A stretch of 64,000 bases of DNA from Semisulcospira habei (taxonomy: Eukaryota > Mollusca > Gastropoda > Semisulcospiridae): positions 214,748,057 to 214,812,056 of the forward strand of contig BTPG01000004.1 of NCBI GenBank assembly GCA_036245525.1, read 5' to 3'. This document shows positions 62,849 through 64,000 of this stretch, piece after piece; position 1 is the first letter of the stretch, and each line of letters begins with the position of its first letter. A model generated the notes under the pieces. That model searched no databases, was not told the origin of the DNA, and worked only from the letters and a program-made list of their open reading frames with translations. The translations under genes and the position numbers were made by a program.

Positions 62849-63335
62849 AGGCCCCGGTACACATGCCCGGTTTTGAGGCGGATTCCCGATCAGTTTCGAA
62901 TCGGTAGGTGATCGGGCCGGACTAAAAAAACGTGTGCACTGCCACACTTTTCCCGACTTGTTTAGCCGACCGGTTTGAACCGAAGATGAAAGTCGTACCT
63001 GTTCTGCTAAATGGCTGCTAGTTTTGACAGTGATGGTGATGTGCTTGCATTATCAGCAGTTTTGCATCATATTCGGGAAGAGGCGTGCGAAACAATAGCT
63101 GATCACAACAGGCGTGTTCCGCCATTTGCAAACTGAAACGACGTGCTTTGCGAGACGCGCTCTGATTGGTTGAAGTTTACAACCGGGGCCGATTCGGATC
63201 GGAAAAATAGAGCAGGTTCTAGAAACCCGATTCCCTGCCGATTGGGACCGGATCGGATAATTGACGTCATCCGATCGCAATCGGATCGGAATCGGCTTCA
63301 AAATCGGGGCACAACCGGCACGTGTGGCTGGGCCT
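62849..63335. mobile_element. Harbinger-like non-autonomous element (487 bp) with TTA duplication
   Basis: TTA at 62846-62848 and 63336-63338. Ends AGGCCCCGGTACACATGCCC and, complemented from the right, AGGCCCAGCCACACGTGCCG. Subterminal CCGATC/GATCGG motifs are abundant on both sides. GGCC-starting ends with a 3-bp TTA/TAA duplication are typical of PIF/Harbinger elements. A short transposase-like frame is inside. Confidence 0.78.
63011..63136 (+). pseudogene. 41-codon frame, possible N-terminus of a Harbinger transposase
   Basis: The ATG at 63011 encodes MAASFDSDGDVLALSAVLHH, then IREEACETIADHNRRVPPFAN and TGA. It lies in the middle of the Harbinger-like element and has the acidic-then-basic look of HARBI-type N-termini. 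No nuclease domain. The assignment is inference from position and style. Confidence 0.35.
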
Positions 63336-63339
63336 TTAG

Positions 63340-63670
63340 TGGTGGCCTAGCTCGATTCCCTTGTACACGAATCCATCAGTGCTGTTTACTAGTAGTACTG
63401 AGGAATGCATGCCCAAGGAATCACATCTGTGTGACTGTCCAGTGTGACTGTCCAGACCTAAACTTTGCTTGTCATTGTTTGTGTGTTCGAGCTGTGCGTG
63501 TATTAAGAGAGTAGAGGGGGGGGGGAGGGGGTAAAAAGGAACGTGGGTGGGGCGGGGAGGGGAGTACATATATATGCTATATTCTTTCTATACATATTGT
63601 CTGTTCTTGTGTGTAACTCGATATGTACTGTATGCATATTATACTGTATGCTTAGCCCAACAAGAAAACT
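63340..63670. other. Remaining 3' UTR of the Tx1-like LINE
   Basis: Contains a G-run (63516-63560), TATATATGC and CTGTATGC repeats, and ends at AAGAAAACT before the target duplication. No gene. Confidence 0.5.
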
Positions 63671-63684
63671 AGTTCATTAGGTGT

Positions 63685-63750
63685 GTCTACAAAGCATAAC
63701 AAGCACAACTGGTGCTGAAATGTGTCTTAAGATGCATACGTAATGGCTTT
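63685..63750 (+). mobile_element. TTAA element, family D (copy D2), right part
   Basis: GTCTACAAAGCATAACAAGC, GGTGCTGAAATGTGTC and CGTAATGG, continuing D2 after the LINE. The terminal TTAA is eroded. Confidence 0.8.
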
Positions 63751-63845
63751 ATGCAGCGTTATTGTAAATCCCACCTCGAACATTTATGACGGAGATATGG
63801 CAAATTATTAACCCGGCTTTACAGCATGGCGTGCAGTACGGTGCT

Positions 63846-64000
63846 TTAACTCACTCAGCCCCGACACTCCACAGCAAGACATGCATCGAGCATGCTAGTT
63901 CAAGGGTGGTGCCAGAATAGCTTGGCGCCCATAGGCGCCAAGCTATTCTGGCACCACCCTTGAACTATCATGCTCGATCTGTCTCTAGAATTGTAATACA
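63846..64000. mobile_element. Palindromic TTAA element, family A (copy A15), cut by the window end
   Basis: TTAACTCACTCAGCCCCGAC start, perfect core around TTGGCGCCCATAGGCGCCAA. The right end is beyond the window. Confidence 0.85.

Larger units (their letters stand above)
60411..63684 (+). mobile_element. Tx1/L1-like LINE, 5'-truncated, inserted in D2 with 14-bp duplication
   Basis: AGTTCATTAGGTGT is at 60411-60424 and 63671-63684. Inside are a degraded RT 3' half, then the C-terminal domain and 3' UTR. Later insertions within it are D3 (61930-62291), a LINE 3' fragment (62412-62714) and a Harbinger-like element (62849-63335). Confidence 0.85.

Overview
This is eukaryotic, animal-type intergenic DNA. 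I found no convincing host gene, no rRNA or genuine tRNA gene, no CRISPR array and no bacterial-style operon. The window is packed with long TG/CA, CT/AG, ATT and GAT microsatellites, tRNA-derived SINEs, several clades of non-LTR retrotransposon (L2/CR1-like, RTE-like, Jockey/CR1-like, Tx1/L1-like), LTR pieces and a very dense population of short palindromic DNA elements. This repeat spectrum fits an invertebrate, most likely a mollusc or other lophotrochozoan. That placement is inference from repeat style, not from a diagnostic gene.

Layout. 0-5 kb: a tRNA-headed SINE, a LINE remnant, TG arrays and a broken L2/CR1-like LINE. 5.9-9.3 kb: RTE-like LINE copy 1 (minus strand, 11-bp target-site duplication). 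10-18 kb: palindromic elements, SINEs and a retroposon with a 12-bp duplication. 18-25 kb: two Jockey/CR1-like LINE fragments beside CT arrays, the second split by an insert that carries a THAP-like N-terminus. 25-32.8 kb: more palindromes, L2 fragments and an LTR with a polypurine tract. 33.0-36.3 kb: an apparently intact RTE-like LINE (1020 codons) inside a 107-bp target-site duplication. 36-41 kb: motif and satellite-like repeats and a TIR element. 41.5-45.2 kb: a fold-back hAT-like element split by RTE copy 2. 46-52 kb: pentanucleotide, 16-bp and GAT arrays and a long inverted-repeat element. 53-64 kb: hAT-like and Harbinger-like non-autonomous elements, a SINE cut into three pieces, a putative 1000-bp solo LTR, a minisatellite, and a Tx1-like LINE nested inside one copy of a small element while carrying a second copy.

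The most interesting system is a set of at least four palindromic families, called A, B, C and D here. All sit on TTAA and are 65-370 bp long. A, B and C have related ends (TTAACYC/TTAACCC...TTC). A and B carry long, near-perfect hairpin cores. Several insertions can be proven inside this window because the interrupted host element (SINE, LINE reading frame or another palindrome) resumes exactly after TTAA, and an uninterrupted copy lies elsewhere in the window. TTAA duplication and B-type ends (CCCCTTCACTGCC) resemble piggyBac-type elements. No transposase for them is present here, so the mobilising enzyme is inferred.
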